Source of the DNA: Gilliamella sp. wkB112
GTDB taxonomy: Bacteria; Pseudomonadota; Gammaproteobacteria; Enterobacterales; Orbaceae
NCBI RefSeq assembly: GCF_001690685.1
Contig: NZ_LZGL01000018.1
Location: 107,254 to 171,253 of the forward strand
Direction of reading: 5' to 3'
Length of the DNA stretch: 64,000 nucleotides
Numbering within the stretch: the first letter of the stretch is position 1; each line of letters begins with the position of its first letter. Made by a program: the position numbers and the translations under genes. Of the stretch, positions 38,321 to 50,041 are shown one piece after another. The notes under the pieces are model-generated. The model saw only the letters and a program-made list of their open reading frames with translations. It searched no databases and was not told the origin of the DNA.

Positions 38321-38347
38321 GATTTTGCCGACTAAATCGGCAAAATC
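38321..38347 (-). terminator. Terminator of the dnaX-ybaB operon
   Basis: Perfect 11-bp stem GATTTTGCCGA/TCGGCAAAATC with a 5-base loop, 23 bases beyond the ybaB stop on the minus strand. Confidence 0.75.
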
Positions 38348-38369
38348 TAGGATAGGAAAGAAAATTAAC

Positions 38370-38708
38370 TTAAAATGGCATTTTAAAACCAGGTGGTAAT
38401 TGCATACCACCAGTTACTTGTGCCATTCTTTCTTTTTGTGCATCTTCTAAACGACGAGTTGCATCATTAAATGCTGCGGCAATCAAATCTTCTAACATTT
38501 CTTTATCATCATCAGTGACTAAAGAAGGATCAATTTCAACGCGTTTACAACTATGCGCACCATTGACTGTAACCTTAACTAAACCAGCACCTGATTCACC
38601 GGTTACTTCTAATTTGGCGATCTCTTCCTGAGCTTGTTGCATTTTTGCTTGCATTTGTTGGGCTTGTTTCATTAAGTTGCCCAAACCGCCTTTTCCACCT
38701 GAAAACAT
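38370..38708 (-). CDS. ybaB: YbaB/EbfC nucleoid-associated protein
   Basis: 112 residues (E. coli 109). N-terminal helix '[20 protein letters not shown]' and the core '[16 protein letters not shown]' are the family signatures. It forms a tweezer-like dimer that binds DNA. It lies 33 bases downstream of dnaX, the conserved dnaX-ybaB arrangement; recR, often third, is absent and a terminator follows. Confidence 0.96.
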   Translation of the reverse strand: MFSGGKGGLGNLMKQAQQMQAKMQQAQEEIAKLEVTGESGAGLVKVTVNGAHSCKRVEIDPSLVTDDDKEMLEDLIAAAFNDATRRLEDAQKERMAQVTGGMQLPPGFKMPF

Positions 38709-38741
38709 AATTATTCCTCGTTAATAATATTTAACTCGTCA

Positions 38742-40844
38742 TTATACAGGACGAATACTAGCTTCATCAATCTTAGCTTCAAAAGATTGACAAATCATCG
38801 CGACCTTAGGATCTGCATTAATAATTTGCTTAGCCTGTTCCAGTTTTTGTTGGTATAGTTGCTCACGCATTTCTAATGGCGTTTTATTACTTTGATCATC
38901 ATCGATAATAATTTGTAGTTTCAACGATTGTTGCCGATGATTGGCTAAGGCGCTCTCTAATTTATTGCAATTAATAGATGACTTAATTAAGTGCTTTAGT
39001 GGCGATCGCATATGTAGCACTAGGTTTTCAGCATCAACCTGTTCAATAAAAGAATTAATAGCGATTTGTTTAATTAATGGTGCTAAATTCAGTTGTTCAA
39101 TTTCGGCACACCATGGATCTTTTTCCGCCATTTCAGCAATTAATTTTTGAGTCATTTCCGGCGTTTTATCACCATTTAATGATTCTCGAAAAGTCTTAGT
39201 ATCAATGATTAATTCATCTTTTTTAACGTCAACCAAACCCAAAGATTGCCATTGATAATTTTCGGCTGTTATTTCTTCCTCTTCATCATTACTTACTTCA
39301 GCTACCTTATTAACCATATCCAAATCGGTTTTAGGTGCTAATTTTGCGCTTACTGTGGGGATTTTTGGTTGATTATGAACAACCGCTTCAGACTTTTTTG
39401 GATTGTGTTCCCCTTGTAGCAATTGCATGCGCATTTCTAATATGTTTTTGGTTAGCGATGATGCATCATCAGGAACTTGTATTGTTGGATTATCAACAGT
39501 TGCATCGCTGGCCAACATTAGTGTTTGGTCGGATTGTTGTGCTTGATTAACAGCAGGTATTGGTTGCGCTACTGCTTTAACCTCGGAGTCAGTGGCATTG
39601 ATTGGCATTGAAATTGGTTCAGCTGGCTTTAACCGGGGTGCAACAGACGTTTTATCACAAGTTGAAGCATTGCTTACTATTGAATGCGTTTTTGCCCCTT
39701 GCCCCTGTGGTAATGGAGACTTTATTTGTGGTGCCGATGGCGGAGTAACTGAATCGATGTTTTTGGGTATAAAAGCTAAGGCGCGTAAAAAACTCATCTC
39801 CACCCCGATTTTTTTATCTGGTACAAATGCCAGTTCTTTACGACCCATTAATAGAATTTGATAGAATAACTGAACATCATTTGGTGCCATATACTGTGCT
39901 AAAGAACGGATACGTTCTTCATTATCAGTGTAATCCCCTATAGCCGTAGGTACCACTTGCAATAAAGCGATTTGATGCAATAAGGTAATGGTTTGACCAA
40001 GTAAATTATCCCAATCGGCTCCTTGTTTAGCAGCCATCTCAATTTGTTGCATAAGTGCATTGCCATTTCCTTGATGAAGTGCTTCAATCAATGAAAACGG
40101 GATAGCACTATCCAACGTACCTAACATCACCGCTACCGAGGCCGTATCGACTTTGCCATTACCTAGGGCGATTGCTTGATCAGTAAGACTTAATGCATCG
40201 CGCATACTACCGTTAGCCGCTTTAGCTAATAGTTGGATGGCTTTAGCTTCGCTGTCTACTTGTTCGATTTGTAAAATATTAGTCAGCTGTTGACTAATCA
40301 ATGATGCGTCCAAAACATTTAAGTGCAAATGTAAACAACGCGATAAAATCGTGATAGGTAATTTTTGCGGATCAGTCGTGGCAAGTAAAAATTTAACATG
40401 TTCTGGTGGTTCTTCTAATGTTTTTAGCAATGCATTAAAACTACTCCGTGACAACATATGTACTTCATCAATAAGGTAAACTTTAAAGCGACCTTTAGTT
40501 GGCAAGTATTGAATATTGTCGAGAATTTCCCGCGTGTCTTCAACTTTAGTGCGTGAAGCCGCATCAATTTCGAGTAAATCAACAAACCGACCTTGCTCAA
40601 TATCACGGCAATTATCACACTCGCCACAGGGTGTAGCAGTAATACCGCTTTCACAATTGAGCCCTTTTGCTAATAAACGCGCTATTGAAGTTTTGCCGAC
40701 ACCACGGGTGCCAGAAAATAAATAAGCATGATGAACTCGCCCAAGTGAAAGCGCATTGGATAGAATTTTTAGGACATGCTCTTGCCCAACAACTTCAGAA
40801 AATGATTTTGGCCGCCATTTGCGCGCCAGAACTTGATAACTCAT
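38742..40844 (-). CDS. dnaX: DNA polymerase III tau/gamma subunit
   Basis: 700 residues from the ATG at 40844, chosen because the family starts 'MSYQVLARKWRP'; an ATG three codons earlier (40853) is also in frame. Clamp-loader ATPase and tau scaffold. Walker A 'GTRGVGKTS', zinc cysteines in 'CESGITATPCGECDNC', Walker B 'VYLIDEVHML' and sensor 'FLLATTDPQKLP' lie in the first 180 residues. The middle is Pro/Ser-rich and poorly conserved. The C-terminal tau domain (helicase and alpha contacts) is complete. A slippery A AAA AAG lies at codons 483-484, so a gamma-like short form is expected. Confidence 0.97.
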   Translation of the reverse strand: MSYQVLARKWRPKSFSEVVGQEHVLKILSNALSLGRVHHAYLFSGTRGVGKTSIARLLAKGLNCESGITATPCGECDNCRDIEQGRFVDLLEIDAASRTKVEDTREILDNIQYLPTKGRFKVYLIDEVHMLSRSSFNALLKTLEEPPEHVKFLLATTDPQKLPITILSRCLHLHLNVLDASLISQQLTNILQIEQVDSEAKAIQLLAKAANGSMRDALSLTDQAIALGNGKVDTASVAVMLGTLDSAIPFSLIEALHQGNGNALMQQIEMAAKQGADWDNLLGQTITLLHQIALLQVVPTAIGDYTDNEERIRSLAQYMAPNDVQLFYQILLMGRKELAFVPDKKIGVEMSFLRALAFIPKNIDSVTPPSAPQIKSPLPQGQGAKTHSIVSNASTCDKTSVAPRLKPAEPISMPINATDSEVKAVAQPIPAVNQAQQSDQTLMLASDATVDNPTIQVPDDASSLTKNILEMRMQLLQGEHNPKKSEAVVHNQPKIPTVSAKLAPKTDLDMVNKVAEVSNDEEEEITAENYQWQSLGLVDVKKDELIIDTKTFRESLNGDKTPEMTQKLIAEMAEKDPWCAEIEQLNLAPLIKQIAINSFIEQVDAENLVLHMRSPLKHLIKSSINCNKLESALANHRQQSLKLQIIIDDDQSNKTPLEMREQLYQQKLEQAKQIINADPKVAMICQSFEAKIDEASIRPV
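39367..39412 (-). promoter_or_regulatory. Programmed -1 frameshift site in dnaX
   Basis: On the minus strand the heptamer A-AAA-AAG occupies 39399-39393 in the correct reading phase. AGGGGA, a Shine-Dalgarno-like stimulator, lies about 10 bases upstream, and a small hairpin (GGTTG/CAACC, 39384-39367) starts 8 bases downstream. In the -1 frame the next codons are GTC then TGA (39390-39388), giving a gamma-like product of 485 residues. E. coli dnaX has the same heptamer and near-immediate stop. Confidence 0.8.
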
Positions 40845-41054
40845 ATTCGCCATTACATATTACTAATCAATTTGCTAGTAATCATATCATAAACTGGTTT
40901 AATAGTCTTTAAACCGCATATAAGCTACTTAACTTAAATATATTGACAATTAAATAAATAAATTATCCATATGAATATACTTAAACGTATAGCACTCCTG
41001 AAACATCTTTACACGCCCATGTTTTTATTTTATTCCAAATGAAATAAAACCAAT

Positions 41055-41549
41055 TTAAATAGATTTCGGATAACCAACTTTAAATTTTTTTATATTAAAA
41101 GCCAATTCTGCTAAAAAATCATTATCAGTTTTAATATGGGAACTTGCTTGTTCCCATGTTAATAAAAATGCTATTTGTTTTGGGGTTAAATGGAAGTGTT
41201 TAGCTAGATCAATATAATAATATTCCATTTGTTTCGCATTATTTATAATGTGAGTTCGCCAAATCAAGTAATCAGTTAAATCAAACTTACCATTTAATAC
41301 AAAACCCCATTCAGTTTCTAATGCATTAGGGAAGTAAGTTAAAACGCTTTTTACGGGTAAACCACAGTTAATAATAATTTCATTATTTAATTTTTTGATT
41401 GTTTTTACATGTAATTTTAATGGATGGTTAAATAACTTCGTAACAATGTAAGCTGATTGATTATAGAGCCGACAAAAAAATCCACTATCTTTTATAAAAC
41501 AAATTCCGGAAGTATTTTTTGTTAATTGTATCTTTTGGTAAGTATCCAT
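41055..41549 (-). CDS. Hypothetical protein
   Basis: 164 residues, soluble, no signal peptide or transmembrane segment. The N-terminal half is strand-rich ('SGICFIKDSGFFCRLYNQSA'); the C-terminal half is helical with 'HLTPKQIAFLLTWEQASSHI', which could be a helix-turn-helix-like region. No family recognised. It is an isolated gene upstream of dnaX on the same strand. Codon use like its neighbours. Confidence 0.6.
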   Translation of the reverse strand: MDTYQKIQLTKNTSGICFIKDSGFFCRLYNQSAYIVTKLFNHPLKLHVKTIKKLNNEIIINCGLPVKSVLTYFPNALETEWGFVLNGKFDLTDYLIWRTHIINNAKQMEYYYIDLAKHFHLTPKQIAFLLTWEQASSHIKTDNDFLAELAFNIKKFKVGYPKSI

Positions 41550-41609
41550 TGCTATTTTATATCTGTATTGTACTTCAAATTTATTTTTGATTATTTTTTG
41601 TTCGATTAA

Positions 41610-41654
41610 AATGCGTGAACCTTACCGTGCTTTGCACAATAAGGTTCACGCATT
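41610..41654. repeat. Long inverted repeat with nested hairpin
   Basis: Arms AATGCGTGAACCTTA and TAAGGTTCACGCATT pair perfectly (15 bp). The 15-base loop contains a second palindrome, GTGC-TTT-GCAC. It lies between the adhesin 3' end and the hypothetical gene, both on the minus strand. It could be a terminator, a REP-like unit or a miniature element; no T tract follows on the minus strand. Confidence 0.75.
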
Positions 41655-41717
41655 CAAATAACCTGCGCTTGCTGTGCCTTGCACTACAAGCTAATTTTAA
41701 ATTTACTTATAATAATT

Positions 41718-43310
<1,593 letters not shown>

Positions 43311-43324
43311 TTGTATTTTAACAT

Positions 43325-43680
43325 ATTATCAGTCCTTTGTCTTGATATATGATTGTTTTATTGTAAAAAAATTTAACTCGAATTTTTGAAAAGTATAAAT
43401 AAATTAAGTAGATTATGCAAATATAAGCTTATGGAAATTTGTTAAGAAATGTAAAGAATTAACGGTAATGCATAGTATTTTTATTTAGCATTAACTTTAG
43501 AGGCTTGTAGATTAAGTATTTTAAATTAAGTATATTATTATAGTATTGCAACTAATAAAATTTTTGCTTATAACTTGACACTATTCTAGTAAACTATTGT
43601 TACAACATCACATAAATCATGCGACATTGTAACATAAAATGAGGTTAGTTGTATTGCTTATAACGTAGCCTAATTAATAG
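43325..43680. other. Upstream region of the adhesin gene
   Basis: 356 bases without a gene. It contains an 8-bp inverted repeat TGTTACAA/TTGTAACA (43598-43605 and 43627-43634), a possible regulator site, and a TTGACA at 43575 on the plus strand. The ribosome-binding site AAGGA for ATG 43324 is visible on the minus strand. Confidence 0.45.
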
Positions 43681-44859
43681 TTAATCTTGATTTAAATAAG
43701 CCCACGCATATTGTGCATATAATTCGGCACCTAAACTCATGCCATCTTCATCAACATTAAAACAACCATGATGATGAGGCCATTGGGTGTCTTTATCTGG
43801 ATTACCCGAACCCACTAACGCAAATGCACCGGGAATGTTTTCAGTGTAGTAACTAAAATCCTCACCACCAGTAGTCGGAGGTTCAAAATAAAGAGTATCT
43901 TCACCAAAGGATTCAACAATTACTTTTTGAGCTAATAAAGCGCTTTCTTTATCATTTAGTACCGGTAAAGTACCATAAATATATTCAACTTCGGCAGTAG
44001 CACGATACATTGAAGCAACTTGATTCGCATAACGACGAATTGCAGCTTCGATTTTGTCACGGACAGCAACATTAAAACAACGCACTGTGCCTTCAAGAAC
44101 TGCATTTTCCGCAATAACATTAAAACGAGTTCCTACATCCATGCGTCCAATAGTAACAACGGCTGGATCAAGGGGAGCAATTTCGCGAGAGACGATCGCT
44201 TGTACGTTCATTACAAACGCGGATGCAACCATTACGGCATCAATAGTATCATGCGGCATTGAACCATGACCGCCCTTACCTTTAAAGCGCACAGTTAATA
44301 AGTCAGCGGAAGCAAAACTAGATCCAACCACACAAGAAACTTTGCCAACTGGCATTAACGACCAAATATGCATACCAAAAGCACTATCAACACCTTCAAG
44401 CACACCTTGCTTGATCATGCCTTTGGCTCCTTGCGCGATTTCTTCTGCGGGTTGGAACACTAATCTAACATTACCTTTTAATTGGTCACGAATAGCATAT
44501 AACGCTTTCGCTGCAGTGAGTAACATTGAGGCATGGGTGTCATGTCCACAAGCATGCATTTTGCCATCAATCGTGGATTTGTAATCTATATTATTATTTA
44601 ATTCTTGTACTGGTAATGCGTCAATATCAGCACGTAATAATATTCTTTTACCTGGTTTACCACCTTGAATTTCAGCAATAAGACCAGTGGGTTCTGTACG
44701 ACGATAAGGAATCCCAATTTTATCTAGTTGTTCAGCGATTTTATCTGTGGTTCTAAACTCTTCCCATGGTAATTCAGGGTGACGATGTAAGTCACGACGA
44801 AAAGTAACCATATCAGCAATATTCTGCTTAATTAGTGTTTTAATATTTTGATTTATCAT
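43681..44859 (-). CDS. M20-family amidohydrolase (N-acyl amino acid or peptide hydrolase)
   Basis: 392 residues. Typical M20D enzyme: 'FRRDLHRHPELPWEE', metal ligands in 'HACGHDTHASM', catalytic Glu pair in 'FQPAEEIAQGA', and 'TTGGEDFSYYTENIPGAFALVGSG' region near the C-terminus. Family members hydrolyse N-acyl, indole-acetyl or hippurate-type amides, or small peptides; the substrate is not fixed by sequence. It lies 39 bases after a membrane transporter on the same strand, so the two likely take up and cleave the same compound. Confidence 0.9.
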   Translation of the reverse strand: MINQNIKTLIKQNIADMVTFRRDLHRHPELPWEEFRTTDKIAEQLDKIGIPYRRTEPTGLIAEIQGGKPGKRILLRADIDALPVQELNNNIDYKSTIDGKMHACGHDTHASMLLTAAKALYAIRDQLKGNVRLVFQPAEEIAQGAKGMIKQGVLEGVDSAFGMHIWSLMPVGKVSCVVGSSFASADLLTVRFKGKGGHGSMPHDTIDAVMVASAFVMNVQAIVSREIAPLDPAVVTIGRMDVGTRFNVIAENAVLEGTVRCFNVAVRDKIEAAIRRYANQVASMYRATAEVEYIYGTLPVLNDKESALLAQKVIVESFGEDTLYFEPPTTGGEDFSYYTENIPGAFALVGSGNPDKDTQWPHHHGCFNVDEDGMSLGAELYAQYAWAYLNQD

Positions 44860-44898
44860 TTTAATACCTTTTTAATTCTAATTGGCGAAATCATCCAT

Positions 44899-46149
44899 TT
44901 AATGAACTGGTGTTAAAGGACCGACAATCATATTAACCATTATCCCAGCAAGCACTACCGATACAATGGTTACTGAGATGAATCCACCAATCAACATTGG
45001 CGGTAACATGTGGCTGGTAAGTACCTCTTTTTCAGCCTGATCTTTGGTTAAATTATTAATGACTTCAGTGGTAATAATATAATCGGCAGGGAATCCATAT
45101 AATGCAGTCAAAGCAATGGAAAATGCCATTTCTTTACTTACTTTCAGAGCCATTCCTACTATAACAGAAAAAATAAACATCCCCACCACAGCGGCTAAAA
45201 TAAATACAATTAGTGGAATAATAAGTTCAACAACCATTTGTGGTGTTGCTTTGCTAAGAGTATTAAAAACAAAGAGCATTAGTCCCATGACCGCAATACC
45301 AAAACCACCAGCTTTCTTCAACGGATGCCGTTCCAAAAAACCAACTGATGAGGCAATTACCCCGAATAATAAGCACAATACAAATGGACTAATATTTACA
45401 ATTGGTTTTAGAATTGTTGAGCATAAATAGGCTAAAAATCCCATAATTGCAATGCGTAAAAAAATAAAATATGTTGAGTTATAACTAGCAGGAATTTTAG
45501 CAAATAACTGTGGCATCGGGTTTTCGTCAGTTACAACTTCTGCTTTGCTTTTTATATTAGCTTGGTCATCCTCAGCTGATGACCAAGTACCGGCACGGTA
45601 TTTTTGCAGCACTTTACGACCTTCACGCTTCAGCATTATTGAAGTTAGTGGGTAGCCAATAAATCCTTGCATTACGTAGATAATAATTGCAAACACTGCC
45701 AAATTATTTAATCCAGCATCAGTTGCACCTTGAGCCATAATAATTGCCGAAACAATACCACCAACTAACGGTGGAATAGCCACAATCACCATATTATAAT
45801 CAAAGAATAAATAACCAATGACAATCGTTATCAAAATTATGCCAATAATACCCATTAATGATATTAAAATAGTCTTCCATTGACGCAATAACTCTTTTAC
45901 TGATAACAAAGTCCCCATGTTAACAATTAATAAATACATAAACATCACAGCTACAACGTCGGGAATACCTGATCTAGCTACAATATCTTTTGGGAAAAAA
46001 GTCCAGTACCCAAAAAGGAAGAGCACCGCACACACAAACATTGATGGGATCCAAGCTTTAGTACGAGTAGATACAACATCGCCAAGAAAGAGGATAATTA
46101 GTAGTATAACTAATGCTAGCATTTGTGGCATGTCGGTCATTGGTGACAT
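44899..46149 (-). CDS. Membrane transporter paired with the amidohydrolase
   Basis: 416 residues with about 11 hydrophobic segments and a central cytoplasmic loop (residues 190-220, 'STWSSAEDD'-like charged stretch). The glycine-rich 'AIPPLVGGIVSAIIMAQGAT' and 'LLFGVIASSVGFLERHPL' recall the GltS/citrate-type carboxylate symporter fold, but no named family is certain. GGAG lies 8 bases before the start. Operon partner: the M20 amidohydrolase downstream. Confidence 0.7.
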   Translation of the reverse strand: MSPMTDMPQMLALVILLIILFLGDVVSTRTKAWIPSMFVCAVLFLFGYWTFFPKDIVARSGIPDVVAVMFMYLLIVNMGTLLSVKELLRQWKTILISLMGIIGIILITIVIGYLFFDYNMVIVAIPPLVGGIVSAIIMAQGATDAGLNNLAVFAIIIYVMQGFIGYPLTSIMLKREGRKVLQKYRAGTWSSAEDDQANIKSKAEVVTDENPMPQLFAKIPASYNSTYFIFLRIAIMGFLAYLCSTILKPIVNISPFVLCLLFGVIASSVGFLERHPLKKAGGFGIAVMGLMLFVFNTLSKATPQMVVELIIPLIVFILAAVVGMFIFSVIVGMALKVSKEMAFSIALTALYGFPADYIITTEVINNLTKDQAEKEVLTSHMLPPMLIGGFISVTIVSVVLAGIMVNMIVGPLTPVH

Positions 46150-46247
46150 AAAAAAACTCCATATTTATAATTGTTAATTATTTGTGGACTTAAAAAATTA
46201 TACTATTTTGCTTACAAAAGCTAATGTTTTAGATTATTTTTTTGAAA

Positions 46248-48077
46248 TTAACTATTTTTAATCATGAAATTATTAATTTCATCTAAAAATAAGGTGCCAT
46301 ATTTTTCGAGTTTTTTCGTACCAATACCTGTAACATTAAGTAATTCTTTTTTGTTTTCTGGCATGGTTTGCACCATTTCAAGGAGAGTCGCATCACTAAA
46401 GATAATATACGGGGCTACATCTTCTACATCTGCAATATCTTTACGTAATCGTTTTAGATTATTAAATAAGATACGTTCCTCGTAAGATAATATGGTGGTC
46501 ATATTAATTGCCCTTGCATAACGATTTAAGCGGCTCTTTTTGACAATTTCCAAACGTGGTTTAGAAAGTGATAAAGAGATCTCTCCTCTAAGCAATGGTC
46601 GAGCTTTTTCTGTTAATTGCAACGTAGTGTATGTTGATATATTTTGACTTATATAACCTAAATGAATCAATTGCCTTATTACACTGAGCCAGTAATCAGT
46701 TGCATGTTGTTTACCAATACCATAAACAGATAATTTATTATGACCATTCTCTTTAATTTGTGAACGTGAGGAACCACGTAAAACATCGACAATATATTGC
46801 GAGCCATAGCGTTGTTCTACCCGGTAAATACATGACAAAACTTTTTGGGCATCAACCAAACCATCGTAATATTCAGGAGGATAAAGACAAATATCACAGT
46901 TATTACAAGGTTCGGTGTGATTTTCACCGAAATAATTAAGTAATACTATACGTCTACACGTTAAGCTTTGTGCAAATGCTTCCATGGCATTAATCTTATG
47001 CAATTCAACTTGTTTATGATTACTTTCGATTTTGTTGTCTATTTGCCGATGATACCAATTAAGATCTTTGCTATTAAACAATAATACAGCTTCAGCTGGC
47101 ACACCATCACGCCCTGCTCGCCCGGTTTCTTGATAATAAGCTTCAATAGTGCGCGGGCAATCAGCATGAATAACAAAACGAACATTAGGTTTATTAATTC
47201 CCATGCCGAAAGCCACTGTTGCAACAATAATTTGAATATTATCTTTTAAAAATGCTTCCTGTGCTTGCTGACGTTCATTAATGGTTAATCCGGCATGATA
47301 TGCGATTACCGAAAATCCCCGTGCAGCTAATCGGGTAGTCATATCTTCAACTTTAGAACGACTTGAACAATACACAATACCACTATTACCTTTTTGAGTT
47401 TCAATAAAAGATACCACTTGCTCAGTAAGATTGAATTTTTCCACCACGGTATAACGAATATTGGGACGATCAAAACTACGGACTACGACTAAAGGATCAA
47501 CTAAGTTTAGTTGAGTAATAATATCAGCCTGAGTCATTTTATCGGCGGTGGCGGTTAAGGCAACAATAGGAACATTAGGGAAACGAGTAGAAAGTTGCCC
47601 TAGTTGGCGATAATCAGGCCTAAAATCGTGCCCCCATTGTGAAATGCAATGGGCTTCATCAATGGCAATTAGTGAAGGTGGCGTCTGTTCAATTAATTTA
47701 AAGAAAGATGAAACAGCTAATCGTTCCGGTGAAATATATAGAAGCTTGATACTATGATCTAAGTATTGTTCAATAACTTGTTGTTGTTGAGATGGTGACT
47801 GAGTTCCATTAAGGTAAGCAGCAGTTATACCATTAGCCAATAATTGATCAACCTGATCTTTCATTAATGAAATTAGTGGTGATATTACTAGTGCTGTTTT
47901 AGGCAATAAAACTGCAGGAATTTGATAACATAATGACTTACCTCCTCCTGTGGGAATAATCGTTAATGTATCGTGACCATCAATGATGGCTTCTATAATT
48001 TCCTTTTGTTGGTTACGAAATGATTTATAACCAAAAACATTATGCAAAACATCGTCAATCTGATCTTTTATTGACAT
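46248..48077 (-). CDS. recQ: ATP-dependent DNA helicase RecQ
   Basis: 609 residues, as in E. coli. Walker A 'IIPTGGGKS', DEAH box '[19 protein letters not shown]', motif VI '[10 protein letters not shown]', the zinc-binding cysteines ('[12 protein letters not shown]...CNNCDIC'), winged-helix RQC domain, and a C-terminal HRDC domain. A 3'-5' helicase of recombination and fork repair. Monocistronic, no LexA box seen. Confidence 0.98.
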   Translation of the reverse strand: MSIKDQIDDVLHNVFGYKSFRNQQKEIIEAIIDGHDTLTIIPTGGGKSLCYQIPAVLLPKTALVISPLISLMKDQVDQLLANGITAAYLNGTQSPSQQQQVIEQYLDHSIKLLYISPERLAVSSFFKLIEQTPPSLIAIDEAHCISQWGHDFRPDYRQLGQLSTRFPNVPIVALTATADKMTQADIITQLNLVDPLVVVRSFDRPNIRYTVVEKFNLTEQVVSFIETQKGNSGIVYCSSRSKVEDMTTRLAARGFSVIAYHAGLTINERQQAQEAFLKDNIQIIVATVAFGMGINKPNVRFVIHADCPRTIEAYYQETGRAGRDGVPAEAVLLFNSKDLNWYHRQIDNKIESNHKQVELHKINAMEAFAQSLTCRRIVLLNYFGENHTEPCNNCDICLYPPEYYDGLVDAQKVLSCIYRVEQRYGSQYIVDVLRGSSRSQIKENGHNKLSVYGIGKQHATDYWLSVIRQLIHLGYISQNISTYTTLQLTEKARPLLRGEISLSLSKPRLEIVKKSRLNRYARAINMTTILSYEERILFNNLKRLRKDIADVEDVAPYIIFSDATLLEMVQTMPENKKELLNVTGIGTKKLEKYGTLFLDEINNFMIKNS

Positions 48078-48364
48078 ACCTACCTAACACGTAACTCTCA
48101 ATGTAAGCGGTGAGTATAGCTAAATTACCCCTAACAAACCACTGTGAGCGTATATTTATTTTATATTCTAAATAAAAATATAATGCACTTAAGCTACAAT
48201 TATTCATAAAGATGGAAGGTAATAATAAAATACAACTAATTTTTACTCCCCATAATGTTTATTTTGTAATCAATTTTGTGCGACAGATTAAAAAACAGGC
48301 TATTTTTGATTTTTTTACTTGATAGAATATCATTTGACAGCTAATATTTGCGTGTTTCAAATAT

Positions 48365-48441
48365 ACGCCCGTAGCTCAGTTGGTTAGAGCATCACCTTGA
48401 CATGGTGGGGGTCAGTGGTTCGAGTCCACCCGGGCGTACCA
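48365..48441 (+). tRNA. tRNA-Val (anticodon GAC)
   Basis: 77 bases with encoded CCA. Acceptor stem ACGCCCG/CGGGCGT, D arm GCTC...GAGC, anticodon loop TTGACAT, variable loop GGGTC, T loop TTCGAGT. Very close to E. coli tRNA-Val(GAC). Its 3' half is duplicated at 53525. Confidence 0.97.
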
Positions 48442-48555
48442 TTCTAAAAATCGGTTTTCATCATAAAATCATAATCATCTATCAATTACTTCCTATAGAT
48501 TTTTAAATTCAAATAGCTATGTTTTAAAATGTTTGGAATATTCAAAAAAATATCC
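48404..48555 (+). repeat. Direct repeat, left copy (tRNA-Val 3' half plus flank)
   Basis: About 150 bases from the anticodon-stem side of tRNA-Val through 114 bases of downstream flank ('TTCTAAAAATCGGTTTTCAT' ...) recur at 53525-53675 with roughly a dozen differences. Candidate attL, or remains of a tandem tRNA duplication. Confidence 0.88.
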
Positions 48556-48714
48556 ACGATTTTCGATGATGCAAAATATTTTTTGTTGGCAAACTTTCAG
48601 GTCATTAAATCATCTAAGAAATGTTACTTAGATCACATTCTTGCATTAATTTCATTGCAAACATAATACCTTTATATAACCTATATATAACTATAACAAA
48701 CAAATGAGGGTTAT

Positions 48715-49959
48715 ATGAATAAAATAAATATCAAACTTTCTTCTATGATGTTTATAGAATGGTTTATTTGGGGAGCATGGTTTGTCCCTTTATGGCAATT
48801 TTTAAGTTTTCATAACTTTTCTGCATCACAAATAGGTTTATGTTATGCAAGTACTGCCATCGCAGCTATCTTTTCTCCCATTATTGTTGGGTCAATTACA
48901 GACCGTTATTTTGCAGCACAAAAAGTACTCTCAGTGTTATGTCTAGTTGGTGCTCTGTTTATGTACATTGCTGCTCAACAAACAACATTTACACTCTTTT
49001 TCCCTCTGTTGCTGTTATATACTTTAACTTATATGCCAACAATCGCTTTAACTAACACAATAGCATTTTCAAATGTGAGTGATGTAGAACGTTATTTTCC
49101 TCGTATCCGAGTATTAGGTACAATTGGTTGGATCGCATCAGGGATTGCGTGTGGTTTTTTACCTGGTTGGCTTGGTTTTGGCGATATATCTGCCTCCAAT
49201 ATTCCACTCATTATTACCGCGTTAAGTTCAGCATTGCTAGGCATATTTGCATTATGTTTGCCAAATACACCTCCAAAAAGTACAGGAAAAATTAGCTTAA
49301 AAGTGATTTTAGGTTTAGATGCTATTATCCTACTTAAAGACAAAAACTTTCGAACCTTTGCTTTTTGTTCATTCCTATTTTGCATTCCATTAGCTTTTTA
49401 TTATACCTTTTCTAATGGCTATCTTTCTGAGATTGGAATGAAAAATGCGACTGGATGGCTATCACTAGGTCAGGTTTCCGAAATATTATTTATGCTTTGT
49501 TTACCGTTATTTATGAAACGATATGGAATAAAAAATGTATTATTACTCGGATTAACCACCGCAGCAATTCGTTATGGATTCTTTATCTATGGTGGTGTTG
49601 ATAATTACTTTATCTATAGCCTTTTATTCATTGGGATTTTACTGCACGGTGTTAGCTACGATTTTTACTTTGTCACAGCTTATGTCTATGTTGATAAAAA
49701 AGCACCACCAGAAATTAGAACGGCGGCTCAAGGTTTAATTACACTTTGCTGTCAAGGTTTCGGTAGTTTAGTTGGATATAATCTAGGTGGAACCATGATG
49801 GAATATTTCTTTAAATATGACACACCACAAAAAGGTTTGACTTTCAATTGGGGCGGAATGTGGGGATTTGGTGCAATAATGATTGTTATCATCACCTTAA
49901 TTTTCTTACTTTTCTTTAGAGAAAAACGCGACATTGAACCTATAAAAAATAATAATTAA
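48715..49959 (+). CDS. yegT: Nucleoside-type MFS transporter YegT
   Basis: 414 residues, 12 segments, NHS (nucleoside:H+ symporter) family: 'MFIEWFIWGAWFVPLWQFL' at the N-terminus, 'IRVLGTIGWIASG' in segment 4-5, and 'LLHGVSYDFYFVTAYVYVD'. The identity as YegT rather than NupG or XapB rests mainly on context: the next genes are YegU-, YegV- and YegW-like, as in E. coli. Substrate unproven; probably a nucleoside-like glycoside. Confidence 0.85.
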   Translation: MNKINIKLSSMMFIEWFIWGAWFVPLWQFLSFHNFSASQIGLCYASTAIAAIFSPIIVGSITDRYFAAQKVLSVLCLVGALFMYIAAQQTTFTLFFPLLLLYTLTYMPTIALTNTIAFSNVSDVERYFPRIRVLGTIGWIASGIACGFLPGWLGFGDISASNIPLIITALSSALLGIFALCLPNTPPKSTGKISLKVILGLDAIILLKDKNFRTFAFCSFLFCIPLAFYYTFSNGYLSEIGMKNATGWLSLGQVSEILFMLCLPLFMKRYGIKNVLLLGLTTAAIRYGFFIYGGVDNYFIYSLLFIGILLHGVSYDFYFVTAYVYVDKKAPPEIRTAAQGLITLCCQGFGSLVGYNLGGTMMEYFFKYDTPQKGLTFNWGGMWGFGAIMIVIITLIFLLFFREKRDIEPIKNNN

Positions 49960-50041
49960 TAATATTAATAATTAGTAGATTCAAACCAAAATTAAACTAA
50001 TTTAAACACTTTTTATATAGATTACGAAACAAGAGGATATC

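Noticed and set aside
39592..39861. Plus-strand open frames inside dnaX
   Set aside because: Antisense to the Pro/Ser-rich linker; no supporting motifs.
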